Numbered from the stretch's first letter, positions 53,406 through 62,267 are shown. The stretch is 64,000 nucleotides of DNA from Hyphomicrobium_A sp963782555 (GCA_963782555.1 CAWAKB010000003.1:706112-770111), one strand, 5' to 3'. The notes: generated by a model from the letters alone, not told the origin. Made by a program: numbers and translations.

Positions 53406-53511
53406 CAAGTCGGCACCTTCAATCAGGCATGTCTTCGCTTCGAGACCACGCCTGATAGCCCACTCGTGGACGCAGGGATAGTCCGGCCGACGCGCAAGCA
53501 TCGGCCCATGC

Positions 53512-55734
53512 TCAGCCGGCGGCAGCCTTGCGGTGCGCGGTGAGGAACGCGGTCATCTGCTCCCCCGACAGCGGGCGCGAGAACAGATACCCCTGTAATT
53601 GGTGACATCCCGAGGACCTGAGCCAGCGGTGCTGCTCGGATGTCTCCACCCCTTCGGCGGTGATCACCAGTTTCAAATCGAGCCCCAGCCTGATGATCGA
53701 GGCGAGAATGACGGTGCTGTCATGCGATCGGCCGATCTCCTCGATGAAGCTGCGGTCGATCTTGAGCTTGTCGAAGCCGAACTTGCGCAAATAGAGCAAG
53801 CTCGAATAGCCCGAGCCGAAATCATCGAGCGCGACTTTGACGCCCAAGGACTGCAGGCCTTTGATCTGCTCGTCGGCGCGTTTCTCGTCCGCCAGCAGCA
53901 CGGTTTCGGTGATCTCGATGACCAGACGCCGGGGTGGGAACTTTGTGGTGGCCAGCACATCGCGGACGACGGTCACGACGTCGCCGTGATGGATTTGCGC
54001 GCCCGATACGTTGACCGCCACGTCGATCTCCGGCCAGGCGAAGCTGTCGGCGACGGCGCGGCGCAGCACGCTCTCGCCGATCCTCGGGATAAGCCCCGTC
54101 TCCTCCGCCAGCGGCACGAAGACGTCGGGCGAGATGGGTCCCAACAACGGATCGGTCCAGCGCGCCAGAGCCTCTATGGCCACCATGCGGCTTCCGGTGG
54201 GGTCCATGATCGGCTGGTAGGCGACATCTATGGCATCCTTGGCGATGGCGGTGCGCAACGCACTCTCGAGCACCCTCCGGTGCGAAAGCTCCAGGTCCAT
54301 GGCCGGGGCGAATGAGACCGCCAATCCGTTGCCGCGCTCCTTGGCCTTGGCGAGTGCCAACTCGGCGCGGCGCACGAGGTCGTCGCTGTTGTCACCATCA
54401 CGCGGCGACAGCGCGTAGCCGACAGAGGCGGTGATGAACACCTTCGTTCCGGTGCTCACGGTGATCGGCTCAGCCACCGCCGCGATGGCGCGCGCGGCAA
54501 GCTCGCAGACGCCCGGTTCGCCGACGCCGAGGGCGAGAATGTTGAACTCGTCGCCGTCAGGACGCGCCAGCACGGACTCCGGTTCGAGCAAGTCCTGCAG
54601 GCGTTTGGCGACGGCGAGCAAAACCTCGTCGCCGACCGCATGGCCGAAATCGTCGTTGATCTCGTTGAACTGATCGAGATCGATGGCAAGAACGCCCAGT
54701 GTCGATGCGCGCCAATTGGCCTTGTGGATCAATAGGGGAAATTGCTCGCGCAAGGCGACCCGATTTGGCAGTCCCGTCAACGTGTCCGTTTGGGCGGCTT
54801 GCCGCGCCTCCTCCTCGCTCTCCATAAGCTTGCGGGCTTGGCTTCTTCCCCAACGCATGAGAAGCGCCGCCAGGGCGCCGAGCAACAGCAATGCGAGCGT
54901 GAGGCCAAGCGCGACCTCACGTACGAACTGCCAGCCGGGCTGATCCTTGCGCCAGGCGAGCGTGCCGACCTCCGCGCCGTTGCGCGCCTTCACCAGCTCG
55001 GTCGAGCTGCCGGAGGGAGGTGTCCCTTGGATCCACTTAAGATCACGGAACCCGAAATTTGCTCCGAGCTGCTTGGTGAAGCCTGCATCGAGATTGTCGA
55101 TTGCAACCAGAAGACCGGGCGCCTTACCGAGCGATGTGCGGGGAGGACGATCGGGGACGATGGTTGAGACGATGACGGCTGCGGGCCTTCCCCGAATCTT
55201 GCGGACGTCGGCGACCGCACGGTGCTCGACGACCTCTCCGTTTCCGAGGTCGATCGGCGTGGTGACGACCTTGGACGTCTCGGTCGCCGCCTCAGGCGTG
55301 CGGACGGCCGAGACAAGATCGTCGAGGCCCGCTCCAATCCGCGCATAGGATGCCGGATCTACGTCATGCCCATCAGCGAAGCCGTAGACGGGGGTGTTCT
55401 TGCTGGAGAGGACGTAGATGCCGTCATAGCCGAAAATCCGATTGAGATAGGAGCCGAAGAACGTGCGCAGCCAGCTCCGGTCGCGAGCGAGCGCTTTTTC
55501 GTAAGCCTCGTCCCACACCGTTTGCACTCTGAGTTCGCGCGCGAGCGCCTGTCCGTGCTGCTCGAGCGCGTGTCCGATAGTCTCGCGCTGGCGCGTGAGT
55601 GCGATCTCATCCGTCTCACGTGCACCGATGATCAGCGATATGAGCACGACGGCACAGGCCGCGACCGCGAGAACCGCGATCGGCGCCGTGACGAACGCTG
55701 TCGTTTGCTCTTGCGGACGCTTCACCGCGGCCAT
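53512..55734 (-). CDS. CHASE4-type membrane diguanylate cyclase/phosphodiesterase (GGDEF-EAL)
   Basis: About 740 residues from the ATG at 55732-55734 (MAAVKRPQEQTT); an upstream start at 55905 is possible. N-terminal membrane helix, a periplasmic CHASE4-like sensor (WDEAYEKALARDRSWLRTFFG...YDGIYVLSSKNTPVYGFADG), second helix near 290, then a GGDEF domain with TGLPNR start and DGDEF in place of GG(D/E)EF near residue 393. The EAL domain begins EALARWTDP near 520 with ETGLIPRIGESVLR and DDFGSGYSSLLYLRKF, so phosphodiesterase residues look intact. The altered GGDEF suggests a weak or regulatory (GTP-binding) cyclase domain. It lies downstream of obgE and likely controls c-di-GMP seen by PilZ proteins. 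Confidence 0.85.
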   Translation of the reverse strand: MAAVKRPQEQTTAFVTAPIAVLAVAACAVVLISLIIGARETDEIALTRQRETIGHALEQHGQALARELRVQTVWDEAYEKALARDRSWLRTFFGSYLNRIFGYDGIYVLSSKNTPVYGFADGHDVDPASYARIGAGLDDLVSAVRTPEAATETSKVVTTPIDLGNGEVVEHRAVADVRKIRGRPAAVIVSTIVPDRPPRTSLGKAPGLLVAIDNLDAGFTKQLGANFGFRDLKWIQGTPPSGSSTELVKARNGAEVGTLAWRKDQPGWQFVREVALGLTLALLLLGALAALLMRWGRSQARKLMESEEEARQAAQTDTLTGLPNRVALREQFPLLIHKANWRASTLGVLAIDLDQFNEINDDFGHAVGDEVLLAVAKRLQDLLEPESVLARPDGDEFNILALGVGEPGVCELAARAIAAVAEPITVSTGTKVFITASVGYALSPRDGDNSDDLVRRAELALAKAKERGNGLAVSFAPAMDLELSHRRVLESALRTAIAKDAIDVAYQPIMDPTGSRMVAIEALARWTDPLLGPISPDVFVPLAEETGLIPRIGESVLRRAVADSFAWPEIDVAVNVSGAQIHHGDVVTVVRDVLATTKFPPRRLVIEITETVLLADEKRADEQIKGLQSLGVKVALDDFGSGYSSLLYLRKFGFDKLKIDRSFIEEIGRSHDSTVILASIIRLGLDLKLVITAEGVETSEQHRWLRSSGCHQLQGYLFSRPLSGEQMTAFLTAHRKAAAG

Positions 55735-55916
55735 ACCGCCGGCATCGTGACACCTTGAAAGTACGGGCAATGCTCTCGCTCTCGGTTGTGGGGAGGGCAG
55801 CTGAACAAGCCGTAATAGGCCCGCGCATGCCTGCGAGAGCGGTGAGTAATTCATTAACGCAACGGCGAAGTTGGTCCTGAACGGCACAGGGCGGCCGGTA
55901 GGCACTTTTCATGGGC

Positions 55917-56957
55917 TCAGGGCCGCCAGGGTTGCGGGGCGTCGGCTGTCTCGGACTGCTCTTGTTTCCTGGCGCGCTGGATCTCACGCGCAAGCGCAAA
56001 GAGCGCCTCCTTGACGCCTGATCCCGACACCGCCGAAAGCACCAGCGGCGTCTTGCGCGCCGCCTTCTTGAGCGCCTCCACGCGCTCATGCAGCGTCGCC
56101 TCGTCGACGGCATCGCACTTGGACAGCGCCACGATCTCCTTCTTCTTCTCGAGCTCGGCGCCATAGGCCTTGAGCTCGCGACGCACCGTGCGGTAGGTGC
56201 CGGCCACGTCCTCCTCGGTGGCATCGACAAGGTGCAAGAGCACTTTCGTGCGCTCGATGTGACCGAGGAAGCGGACACCGACACCGGCTCCCTCGCTCGC
56301 GCCCTCGATGAGGCCGGGAATGTCGGCAAGAACGAAATCAGCCTCGCCAGCGCGCACCACGCCGAGATTGGGATGCAGCGTGGTGAAGGGATAGGCGGCG
56401 ATCTTCGGCTTGGCGGCGCTGACGGTCGCAAGGAATGTCGACTTGCCGGCGTTCGGCAGGCCCACAATGCCGGCGTCCGCTATGAGCTTGAGCCTCAGCC
56501 ATATGGTCAGCTCCTCACTCGGCTGACCGGGGTTGGCGCGGCGCGGGGCCTGGTTGGTCGAGGACTTGAAATGGGCATTGCCGAAGCCGCCGTTGCCGCC
56601 CTTGGCGAGCAGCGCGCGATCGCCCGGCTTCTCCAGGTCGGCGAGCAGCGTCTCCTGGTCCTCGGCAAAGATCTGCGTGCCGGGGGGAACCTTGATGATG
56701 CAGTCGGCGGCATTGGCGCCGGCGCGATTTTTGCCCATGCCGTGACCGCCCGTCTTCGCCTTGAAGTGCTGCTGGTAGCGGTAGTCGATGAGCGTGTTGA
56801 GGTTTGAAACGCATTCGGCCCACACGTCGCCGCCCTTGCCGCCGTCGCCGCCGTCGGGGCCGCCGAACTCGATGAACTTCTCGCGCCGGAAGCTGATGCA
56901 ACCGCCGCCGCCGGCCCCCGAGGCAATGTGGATCTTGGCTTGGTCGAGAAACTTCAT
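55917..56957 (-). CDS. obgE: GTPase ObgE
   Basis: 346 residues, ATG 56955-56957, overlapping the upstream GNAT stop by 4 bp (ATGA). Glycine-rich N-terminal Obg fold: MKFLDQAKIHIASGAGGGGCISFRREKFIEFGGPDGGDGGKGGDV, then the G domain with G1 GLPNAGKST near 165-173, G3 DIPGLIEGA, LSKCDAV (NKxD-like) and SAVSGSG. It binds the 50S subunit and couples GTP to ribosome assembly and stress signalling. It follows rplU-rpmA as usual. Confidence 0.96.
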   Translation of the reverse strand: MKFLDQAKIHIASGAGGGGCISFRREKFIEFGGPDGGDGGKGGDVWAECVSNLNTLIDYRYQQHFKAKTGGHGMGKNRAGANAADCIIKVPPGTQIFAEDQETLLADLEKPGDRALLAKGGNGGFGNAHFKSSTNQAPRRANPGQPSEELTIWLRLKLIADAGIVGLPNAGKSTFLATVSAAKPKIAAYPFTTLHPNLGVVRAGEADFVLADIPGLIEGASEGAGVGVRFLGHIERTKVLLHLVDATEEDVAGTYRTVRRELKAYGAELEKKKEIVALSKCDAVDEATLHERVEALKKAARKTPLVLSAVSGSGVKEALFALAREIQRARKQEQSETADAPQPWRP

Positions 56958-57490
56958 GCTGCACGTCTCCGCCAGGCGATGAGCGGCCGCCGGCGCGCAT
57001 ATCTTATCGTACCTACCTCGCACTGGCGCGCCTCGCACCATTGCGAGCTCTGGCCGATGCGGCGAAAGCCGAGCTTGGCGATGACGCGTGCCGAGGCCGG
57101 ATTGTCGACGAAGTGGCCGCAGGTGAGGCGGCGAAAGCCGATGACGCGGAAACAGTGCTCCATCAGCGTGCGGGCCGCCTCCGTGGCGAAGCCGCGCCCC
57201 CACCACGGCTTGCCGATCCAGTAGCCGATCTCGGCCTGCTCTCCTTCGCTTTCGATGTAGCCGACGGCACCGATGAGAGCCCCGTCGTGCTCCACGCCGC
57301 GCACGAACTCGTCGCCGCCGATCGAGGCAATCCACAGATCGGCGTCGACCAGCGAATAAGGGTGGGGAATGCGCGACGTCATGCGAGCGATATCCCAGTC
57401 GCCGGCAAGCGCGGTGATGCGGCTCGCATCGGCGGCTTCAAGCGGCCGGTAGCTCAATCGCGGCGAGCGCATCTGGCAATCGCGCTCCAT
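56954..57490 (-). CDS. GNAT N-acetyltransferase (RimJ/RimL-like)
   Basis: 178 residues from the ATG at 57488-57490, chosen because GAGGCCAGG lies about 3 bases upstream and because upstream in-frame starts (57508, 57547) fall in or near the rpmA terminator. GNAT fold: RLSYRPLEAADASRITALAGDWDIARMTSRIPHPYSL, GAVGYIESEGEQAEIGYWIGKPWWGRGFATEAARTLMEHCF (acetyl-CoA loop with GRGFATEA), and NPASARVIAKLGFRRIG. It may acetylate a protein N-terminus or small molecule. Its stop codon overlaps obgE's start, so the genes are translationally coupled. Confidence 0.88.
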   Translation of the reverse strand: MERDCQMRSPRLSYRPLEAADASRITALAGDWDIARMTSRIPHPYSLVDADLWIASIGGDEFVRGVEHDGALIGAVGYIESEGEQAEIGYWIGKPWWGRGFATEAARTLMEHCFRVIGFRRLTCGHFVDNPASARVIAKLGFRRIGQSSQWCEARQCEVGTIRYARRRPLIAWRRRAA

Positions 57491-57524
57491 CCTGGCCTCA
57501 CGGTTCATCGCCGAGGCGGACACG

Positions 57525-57554
57525 AAAAAAGGGGGACGTTGTGGCATCCCCCTT
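57525..57554 (-). terminator. Rho-independent terminator of the rplU-rpmA operon
   Basis: On the minus strand AAGGGGGA pairs with TCCCCCTT across a 10-base loop, followed by a run of T (six A at 57525-57530 on the plus strand). It begins 28 bp after the rpmA stop codon, a typical distance. Confidence 0.85.
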
Positions 57555-57581
57555 CACGATAAATCGGTGGGCACCCGAGCG

Positions 57582-57854
57582 TTACTTCGCGGCCCCAGTT
57601 TCCTCGTTTCGCACCGAAACGTAAACCCGGCCATTGCGCTTGGTCTTGAACTCGACCGCGCCCTCGACGACGGCGAAGATCGTGTGGTCGGAGCCCATGC
57701 CGACGCCGAAGCCCGGGTGCCACTGGGTGCCGCGCTGGCGTACCAGGATGTTGCCGGGGATGACGCGCTCGCCGCCGTAGCGCTTCACGCCGAGACGTTT
57801 GGAATGCGAATCGCGGCCGTTCTTCGAGGAGCCGCCTGCCTTCTTTTGTGCCAT
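57582..57854 (-). CDS. rpmA: 50S ribosomal protein L27
   Basis: 90 residues. MAQKKAGGSSKNGRDSHSKRLGVKRYGGERVIPGNILVRQRGTQWHPGFGVGMGSDHTIFAVVEGAVEF matches the L27 family, whose N-terminus reaches the peptidyl transferase centre. It is 33 bp downstream of rplU. Confidence 0.98.
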   Translation of the reverse strand: MAQKKAGGSSKNGRDSHSKRLGVKRYGGERVIPGNILVRQRGTQWHPGFGVGMGSDHTIFAVVEGAVEFKTKRNGRVYVSVRNEETGAAK

Positions 57855-57887
57855 GGCTCAGAATTCCCTTTCCTTGAGGCTGCCGTC

Positions 57888-58202
57888 TCAGGCACCAACG
57901 ATGCTTTTGATGCAGACCGTCGTCAGGTCCTGGCGGTGGCCGCGCTTGCGGCGCGAATTCTTGCGGCGGCGCTTCTTGAAGGAGATGACCTTCGGTCCGC
58001 GCGTCTGCTCGACGAGCTCGGCGACGACCTTGGCACCCGATACCAGCGGGGTGCCGAACTTGGGTGCGTCCGAGCCGCCGATCATCAGCACCTCGGCGAA
58101 CTCCACCTTGGCGCCGGCCTCGCCTTCGACTTTTTCGACGGTCAGAACATCGTCCGGGGCGACACGATACTGTTTGCCGCCCGTCTTGATGACAGCGTAC
58201 AT
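57888..58202 (-). CDS. rplU: 50S ribosomal protein L21
   Basis: 104 residues. MYAVIKTGGKQYRVAPDDVLTVEKVEGEAGAKVEFAEVLMIGG and the basic KKRRRKNSRRKRGHRQDLTTVCI stretch are the L21 signature. It is the first gene of the rplU-rpmA operon, transcribed from the promoter at 58340-58368. Confidence 0.98.
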   Translation of the reverse strand: MYAVIKTGGKQYRVAPDDVLTVEKVEGEAGAKVEFAEVLMIGGSDAPKFGTPLVSGAKVVAELVEQTRGPKVISFKKRRRKNSRRKRGHRQDLTTVCIKSIVGA

Positions 58203-58651
58203 GGCTTTTCCTTCGCGTTATCCGCGCCCTGCGGCGCCGCGACTGATCGCGGACTTCTAAAGGCTCGCCATGATGGCGATGCAAGCCTCGGGCAGCGCAT
58301 CTTGCGCGTCAGGCTCGGGGCCCAACGCGAACGGGGCGCTTTATCGGCGAGGCGCGTCAAATTGTCAATCGGTTGGCGGGGCCGCGCGGATTTGACCCTG
58401 GTCAAACGGCAAATCGCCGTTCCGCGCCAGGGTAGCACTTGCCTGGCCGATGACGGCGCTACCTACCGGTCGCCGAGCCGGTTGGATCGCCGAAAATGGC
58501 CGGGCACCTCGCCTACCGCTTGAGCACTGGGCTGCCGGGGTACCCATTGGTGGCCCTTTTCTTTTGAGCGGGCCGCGCTGCCGGCTGACATTGCCTGCAA
58601 CCGTGCACACATCAAGCCTGGGTGCGGAGGTCGGCTGGCGATGGCTTGGCA
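58203..58651. other. Divergent promoter region and leader of rplU
   Basis: About 450 bp upstream of rplU and the rightward amidase gene. It contains the rplU promoter at 58340-58368 and its leader of about 130 nt. Short hairpin-prone GC stretches are present; no gene is supported in it. The ribosome binding site for the amidase (near 58640) is weak (GGCGATGG). Confidence 0.5.
58340..58368 (-). promoter_or_regulatory. Sigma-70 type promoter of rplU-rpmA
   Basis: On the minus strand a perfect -35 TTGACA (58363-58368) and -10 GATAAA (58340-58345) are separated by 17 bp. Transcription should start near 58333, giving a leader of about 130 nt before rplU. Confidence 0.7.
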
Positions 58652-59653
58652 ATGACGGAGACAGACCACAGGCGCCCCCTCGAGCCGATTCCGGTCCATG
58701 CGGTGGGCCCTGCCTTTCCCTTGGAGACTCTGCGGTTGGAGGAGGCACGCGCGCACGCCCTCATCGAAGGGGCGACGCGACAGGTGCCGCGCGCCGCATT
58801 GACGTCGCTCGATGCCATCTCCCGGCGCTGGCTTGAGAAGCAGGACAGCGTGCATCTCGCCGAGATCGACGCAATCGCGGCCCGCTTGCACCGGCCCGGC
58901 GCCTACTTCCTATCCGTCAACTACGAGTGGGGCTGCACCTGCCGGGTGGCGCCCGCGCCCGACCACAAAAGCGCGCGTCTCGTGCGCGTGCTCGACTGGC
59001 GCACGCCCGGGCTTGGCCGTCATGTGGTGGCAGCGCGTGTCGCAGGCACCGCCGGTCTCTTCGTGGCGCTGACGTGGCCCGGCTACACGGGCATTCTCCA
59101 GGCGATGGCGCCTGGGCGCTTTGCCGCCGCACTCAACCAGGCGCCCATGCGCAAGCCGCTCGGGCGCTTCTACCTCGACTGGGCGGTGAACCGGGCGCGC
59201 GTCTGGCGCATGAAGCATCTGACGCCGGCGCATCTGTTGCGCGAGGTGTTCGAGACGGCGCGGGACTTTGCCGAGGCCAGGCGCATGCTGACCCAGCGGC
59301 CGATCTCCACGCCGGCAATTTTCTCGCTCGCCGGCGTGAAGCCCAATGAGACCGTCATCATCGAACGCTCCGAGACGGAGGCGCGCGTGCATGAGGGCAG
59401 CAACGTGACCGCCAACCACTGGCAGGCGCCAGGCTGGCGCGGGCATGCGCGCGGGCGCGACAGCGCGGGCCGCGCCCGGCGAATGCATCTGGTCGAGCCC
59501 AAGCTCGATCCCGGCTTTCCCTGGCTCAGTCCGCCGATCCTCAACGCATGCACGCGGCTCGTCATGATCGCGGATGCGAGCCAAGGCCGGCTCGTCGCGC
59601 AAGGATACGAGGACATGCAGGCCGCGACCGAGCCGCTCGAGCTTGTCGCCTGA
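58652..59653 (+). CDS. NAAA/acid-ceramidase-like N-terminal nucleophile amidase
   Basis: 333 residues from ATG 58652 (an upstream GTG at 58622 is less likely). After an N-terminal region, YFLSVNYEWGCTCRVAPAPDHKSARLVRVLDWRTPG places Cys95 in a WGCT context, as at the nucleophile of acid ceramidase/N-acylethanolamine-hydrolysing enzymes, followed by TWPGYTGILQAMAPGRFAAALNQAP and NVTANHWQAPGW, matching the downstream motifs of that Ntn-hydrolase superfamily. It likely hydrolyses an N-acyl bond of a lipid or bile-acid-like conjugate. Maturation by self-cleavage before Cys95 is inferred. Neighbour CreD is convergent. Confidence 0.7.
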   Translation: MTETDHRRPLEPIPVHAVGPAFPLETLRLEEARAHALIEGATRQVPRAALTSLDAISRRWLEKQDSVHLAEIDAIAARLHRPGAYFLSVNYEWGCTCRVAPAPDHKSARLVRVLDWRTPGLGRHVVAARVAGTAGLFVALTWPGYTGILQAMAPGRFAAALNQAPMRKPLGRFYLDWAVNRARVWRMKHLTPAHLLREVFETARDFAEARRMLTQRPISTPAIFSLAGVKPNETVIIERSETEARVHEGSNVTANHWQAPGWRGHARGRDSAGRARRMHLVEPKLDPGFPWLSPPILNACTRLVMIADASQGRLVAQGYEDMQAATEPLELVA

Positions 59654-59658
59654 AAGGC

Positions 59659-61047
59659 TCAATCCTCAGGCGAGTCCGCGCCCGACCAGTTGACCCGCAG
59701 CGTGCCGAACATCACCGCCGCCAGCAGCAGGAAGCCGACCACGGCGCCTGCAAGAAGCGCGTAGTCCTCGAGTTGCAGGATGAGATAGAGCAGGCTGTAG
59801 AGCAGCGCGAGCACAACGAGCATGACGAGGCCCTTGGCAACGCTACGCTGCACGCGGCCCACGTAGAGCGCGATGAGACCGCTCGTGGCGATCGCCGCGA
59901 TCAGATACGCCCACAAAAACCCGGTCTGCTCGGCAAAGGACAAGAGCAGCACATAGAAGAAAGCCATGGCGAGCCCGACGAAAACATACTGCACGGGGTG
60001 CACCGCGTGCGCCGATCTGAGCTCGAGCACGAACACGGTCATGAAGGCGATCGCCAAGAACATCATTGCGTACTTCGCGGCGCGCGACACGAGCTGGTAG
60101 AAGTCGACCGGCACAATGAAGCGAACGCCGAAGGCGTAGGGGTTCATGCGCAAGCCCCCCTGGTCGGACAAGGTCCATGCCTGCGGCACGCTGCGCGCCA
60201 GGTGCGGCACCTGCCAGCGCGCCGAGAAGGCAGAGGCATCGATCGTACGCTCGGTAGGGAGAAACGCGCCGGTGAAGCTCGGGTCCCGCCAGTCCGACGA
60301 CAGCTCGACGGTGGTCTCGCGCGCCACCGGCGCAAAGGTCAGCTCCGAGGAGCCGTTGAGCGTCAGGGCGAACTTGAAGCTGAAGCCCTGCAAGGAGGGC
60401 GGAGTCGCGGCTGGCGTGGCGTTCGCCGCCCCGAAAAGAGGCGTCGCGCTTGCGAGCCGCACGTGGATTCCGTTCAGATAGCTGCCGGGAACACCGATGC
60501 TCGGCTCGAACGCGAGCTTGGTTGCGCCATCGATAAGCACGGACGCCGTGGTCTTGAGCCCAGACACGTCGTTGATGGCGAGCGCCAGCACGGCGTCGTC
60601 CCAACGCACGTTCTGCACGTCGGCTGCGACCTCGGCCATGTCGGGCCTATCGAAGCGGCCCTCGAAGCCGAGGGTGGCGGTGTAGGCGGCCACGTCATAG
60701 ATGGAGCGGTGCAGGACTTTGGTGGCGGCCTTGCCGTTGATGTCGAGCGTCTGCGGCAGAAACACCGCGCGCTTCTCCACCAGCTCCTCCACGCGCTTGT
60801 CGCCTTGTGTCGTCACGTGGCGGACCGTGTAAGGGACGATCAGCACCGGGCCGCTGATGGACTGGGCCGCGCCCCACTCGCGCGCCACGTCGGCATGCAC
60901 GCTGGCGGCGCGGTTCTCGCGCTCCTCGATCAACGCCCACACGAGCAGCAGCGGGATCGCGAGAATGAGGACGAGGCCGCAGATGAGAAAGAACTTGAAG
61001 CCGGGGCTGCCGAGCATGCGCCGGAAGGCAGCGGCAATGCTTTCCAC
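59659..61047 (-). CDS. creD: Inner membrane protein CreD
   Basis: 462 residues. One N-terminal membrane helix (FKFFLICGLVLILAIPLLLVWALI), a large periplasmic domain (residues about 50-300; LIVPYTVRH, ALAINDVSGLKTTASVLI, FAPVARETTVELSSDWRDPSFTGAFLPTER), then a C-terminal cluster of about six helices (ELRSAHAVHPVQYVFVGLAMAFFYVLLLSFAEQTGFLWAYLIAAIATS). This is the CreD family. In E. coli CreD is part of the CreBC regulon and affects envelope integrity and beta-lactam tolerance. creBC is not in the window. Convergent with the amidase. Confidence 0.88.
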   Translation of the reverse strand: MESIAAAFRRMLGSPGFKFFLICGLVLILAIPLLLVWALIEERENRAASVHADVAREWGAAQSISGPVLIVPYTVRHVTTQGDKRVEELVEKRAVFLPQTLDINGKAATKVLHRSIYDVAAYTATLGFEGRFDRPDMAEVAADVQNVRWDDAVLALAINDVSGLKTTASVLIDGATKLAFEPSIGVPGSYLNGIHVRLASATPLFGAANATPAATPPSLQGFSFKFALTLNGSSELTFAPVARETTVELSSDWRDPSFTGAFLPTERTIDASAFSARWQVPHLARSVPQAWTLSDQGGLRMNPYAFGVRFIVPVDFYQLVSRAAKYAMMFLAIAFMTVFVLELRSAHAVHPVQYVFVGLAMAFFYVLLLSFAEQTGFLWAYLIAAIATSGLIALYVGRVQRSVAKGLVMLVVLALLYSLLYLILQLEDYALLAGAVVGFLLLAAVMFGTLRVNWSGADSPED

Positions 61048-61155
61048 AAAACGGTCTCCTCACGCTCGATTTCGCGGGATCGAACACGAGGGTGGTGGCA
61101 CGAACAAGACGGCAATAGGGCGGGAATTCCCCGCAAGTTGCGGCAAGCCCGGCGT

Positions 61156-61989
61156 TCAGCCTTGCGCCGCCTGCCGCTGCGGCGCTTGCGTCTCGTCCGT
61201 CCAAATGTGGAAGCGTTTCAAGACGTGAGGCCCGAAGGAATTGATCAGCGACACGTCGGCGGCATCGCGCCCGCGCGCGACGACGATGCGGCCGATGCGC
61301 TGCGCGTTGTGGCGCGGATCGAAGGTGAACCAGCGCTGGTCCAGATAGACCTCCACCCAGGCGCTGAAATCCATGGGCGCGGGATCGGGCGGAACGCCGA
61401 TGTCGCCCAGATAGCCGTTGACGTAGCGCGCGGGGATGTTGAGGCAGCGGCAGAAGGCGATCATCAGGTGTGCGAAGTCGCGGCAGACGCCCTTGCGCTC
61501 CTGGAACGCCTCCAGTGCGGTGCGGGTGGCGCGGGCGTGCTCGTAGCCGAACGTGAGGTGGCGGTGCACGAACGCGCTGATTGCCTGCACGCGATTCCAG
61601 CCGGGCGCCATGGTGCCGAACAGGTCCCACGCGGTCTGGCTCATGCGGTCGGTCTCGCAGTAGCGGCTACCGAGCAGGTAAAGAAGCATGTCGTTGGGCA
61701 GGCGCTCCACCGGAACCTCGCGTGCCTTCAGGTCGACGGGATCGTGCGCGCCGCTATCGACGATGGTGCCGTCGAGATGCAGCGTGATGTCTCCGGCCGG
61801 AGCGATGAGGCGCCGGCAGCGGTTCCCGTAGCTGTCCAAGTAGGCCGTGGACGGCAGCAACGGCGTGCACTGGAACGGCGCCTCACCGACGATGTCCTTG
61901 CGTCGCTCAGGGTGAACGTCGAGCAGGCAGATCAGCGGCGTCGGTTTGCCGACGGCGACCGTAATCTCGTATCCGTAGTTGATGAGCAT
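61156..61989 (-). CDS. Transglutaminase-like protein
   Basis: 277 residues. After an N-terminal beta-rich part (INYGYEITVAVGKPTPLICLLDVHPERR, SYGNRCRRLIAPAG), the transglutaminase core has FQERKGVCRDFAHLMIAFCRCLNIPARYVNGYLGD with the active Cys near residue 169, followed by WVEVYLDQRWFTFDPRHN with the His/Asp pair. These are bacterial transglutaminase-like proteases/amidases of unclear substrate. It lies upstream of creD on the same strand, 109 bp away. Confidence 0.85.
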   Translation of the reverse strand: MLINYGYEITVAVGKPTPLICLLDVHPERRKDIVGEAPFQCTPLLPSTAYLDSYGNRCRRLIAPAGDITLHLDGTIVDSGAHDPVDLKAREVPVERLPNDMLLYLLGSRYCETDRMSQTAWDLFGTMAPGWNRVQAISAFVHRHLTFGYEHARATRTALEAFQERKGVCRDFAHLMIAFCRCLNIPARYVNGYLGDIGVPPDPAPMDFSAWVEVYLDQRWFTFDPRHNAQRIGRIVVARGRDAADVSLINSFGPHVLKRFHIWTDETQAPQRQAAQG

Positions 61990-62256
61990 CGAGCGGCGTC
62001 CTCATGACGAACGACGAGCAACAACACGCGTGCGTGCGCAAAAGTTCCAAGGGCGGCCATGCACGTCTAGAGCTGGCACCTTGCCAAGCGCTTTGCGCAT
62101 CATTCTAGACCCGCGCGCCTGAGGAAGCACGCGCTGCAACGGATTGCCCCGCACGAAGCTTCAGCTTGTCGTGCCCAAAAAGGCGGCAACCACTCTTGCG
62201 TCTTTTTAGACGCCAGCGGCGTTGACAAAGCGTCCGTTCTATCTGATATTTCTGTT
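61990..62256. other. Divergent intergenic region upstream of the GbsR-type regulator
   Basis: About 270 bp. It contains a small hairpin with TTTT loop (GCGTCT/AGACGC, 62198-62213) and a stem near 62151-62174 (GCACGAAGCT with its near-complement), plus the promoter at 62222-62250 described separately. No gene is supported. Confidence 0.4.
62222..62250 (+). promoter_or_regulatory. Promoter of the GbsR/MarR-type regulator, probable leaderless transcript
   Basis: A perfect -35 TTGACA (62222-62227) is followed after 17 bp by GATATT (62245-62250) as -10 box. Transcription would start about 7 bp downstream, at or within one to three bases of the ATG at 62257. No Shine-Dalgarno is present, so the mRNA is probably leaderless. 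Confidence 0.6.
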
Positions 62257-62267
62257 ATGACAGAAAT
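62248..62267. promoter_or_regulatory. Candidate operator overlapping the regulator start codon
   Basis: ATTTCTGT (62248-62255) and ACAGAAAT (62260-62267) form a perfect 8-bp inverted repeat around the spacer TATG that contains the start codon. A dyad of this size spaced over the transcription start is typical of MarR-type autorepressor sites. Confidence 0.65.

Noticed and set aside
59548..62007. 819-residue open frame on the plus strand across creD and the transglutaminase gene
   Set aside because: It is rich in Arg/His/Gly without domains and opposes two recognised genes; typical of high-GC DNA.
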